A stretch of DNA of 64,000 bases from UBA3206 sp964548855. Its GTDB lineage: Bacteria > Bacillota_I > Bacilli_A > Acholeplasmatales > Anaeroplasmataceae. Of this stretch, positions 63,889 to 64,000 are shown in pieces (position 1 is the stretch's first letter; each line of letters opens with the position of its first letter). The stretch covers positions 62,001 to 126,000 of the forward strand of contig CAZJSR010000001.1 in the NCBI GenBank assembly GCA_964548855.1. The letters are read 5' to 3'. The translations under genes and the position numbers were made by a program. Below the pieces are notes generated by a model. It was not told where the DNA came from. It worked only from the letters and a program-made list of their open reading frames with translations, and ran no database searches.

Positions 63889-64000
63889 TTAAATAACTTT
63901 TTCTTCGTATGCATTAAATGACATACCTATTTTGATTGAACCACCAACAATCGAATTTTCTCCATCATCAGTACAATCAGGGTCTTCACCCTCTAACCAC
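63889..64000 (-). CDS. Third SipW-type surface protein paralog (partial C-terminus)
   Basis: The last 36 codons of a gene entering from the right edge read WLEGEDPDCTDDGENSIVGG, then SIKIGMSFNAYEEKVI and TAA. The WLEGxDxDCxD pattern and the following I.IGMSF strand match the C-terminal motif of both exported proteins downstream. It is therefore a third paralog in tandem, and more may lie beyond the edge. Confidence 0.75.
   Translation of the reverse strand, partial: WLEGEDPDCTDDGENSIVGGSIKIGMSFNAYEEKVI

Overview
The window is a low-GC (about 30% by eye) stretch of a bacterial chromosome. The gene order sigma factor, rpmG, secE, nusG, rplK, rplA, rplJ, rplL, small-subunit rRNA methyltransferase, rpoB, rpoC is the classic Firmicutes arrangement. 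TGA is used as a stop and tryptophan is TGG, so the standard bacterial code applies. InlB-type and GLUG-type surface lipoproteins, SipW-type signal peptidases, TasA-like exported proteins and a natural substitution at the key rifampicin-contact residue of RpoB suggest an uncultured, probably gut-dwelling member of the Bacilli near the Mollicutes/Erysipelotrichia. That placement is inference from gene content, not a phylogeny.

Layout. 1-4.8 kb: an accessory module on the minus strand. It has a secreted MACPF/perforin-domain protein, whose C-terminal part now lies in another frame, and two ABC transporters with ATPase and FtsX-like permease fused in one chain; the second runs off the left edge. 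4.9-18.2 kb: the rpoC-rpoB / ribosomal protein / nusG-secE core, with an L10 leader and two L1-type mRNA sites. 18.3-21.4 kb: a second module of the same general plan (secreted protein, ABC ATPase, FtsX permease), broken by several frameshifts including one at a (TA)13 microsatellite. 21.5-28.5 kb: a P-type ATPase with a large extracytoplasmic insert, Mini-III RNase, cysS and a GLUG lipoprotein. 28.7-33.5 kb, plus strand: a two-gene acyl-CoA dehydratase activase / dehydratase-like operon and a Crp/Fnr-like gene without a normal start codon. 33.5-40.3 kb: PAP2 phosphatase, a COG0523 GTPase with His/Cys tandem repeats, a SecB-like protein, two different MutS-type ATPases with a stand-alone Smr-like protein, and a GGDEF protein. 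40.4-50.5 kb: cysK, a 1,234-residue multidomain lipoprotein with a cre-like site, and an uptake/decoration cluster (binding protein, ATPase, a permease fused to a nucleotidyltransferase, LicD). 50.6-55.1 kb: rplM-rpsI and two radical SAM genes. 55.1-64 kb: a minus-strand surface-fibre locus.

The surface-fibre locus looks the most novel. It has at least three paralogous SipW-type exported proteins (one cut by the right edge). A c-di-GMP-I-type riboswitch with an overlapping terminator precedes the second of them. Behind them lie a SipW-like signal peptidase, a membrane-anchored McrB-like AAA+ ATPase, a roughly 900-residue DUF2357-like coiled-coil protein with six copies of an Arg-rich motif, and a second SipW-like signal peptidase. 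The GGDEF protein at 39-40 kb could supply the second messenger. I infer a c-di-GMP-gated export and assembly system in which a McrBC-derived ATPase/partner pair works at the membrane instead of in restriction.

The MACPF/ABC modules are the second notable system. Their breaks all lie at simple repeats while neighbouring housekeeping genes are intact, so they are either phase-variable or decaying.
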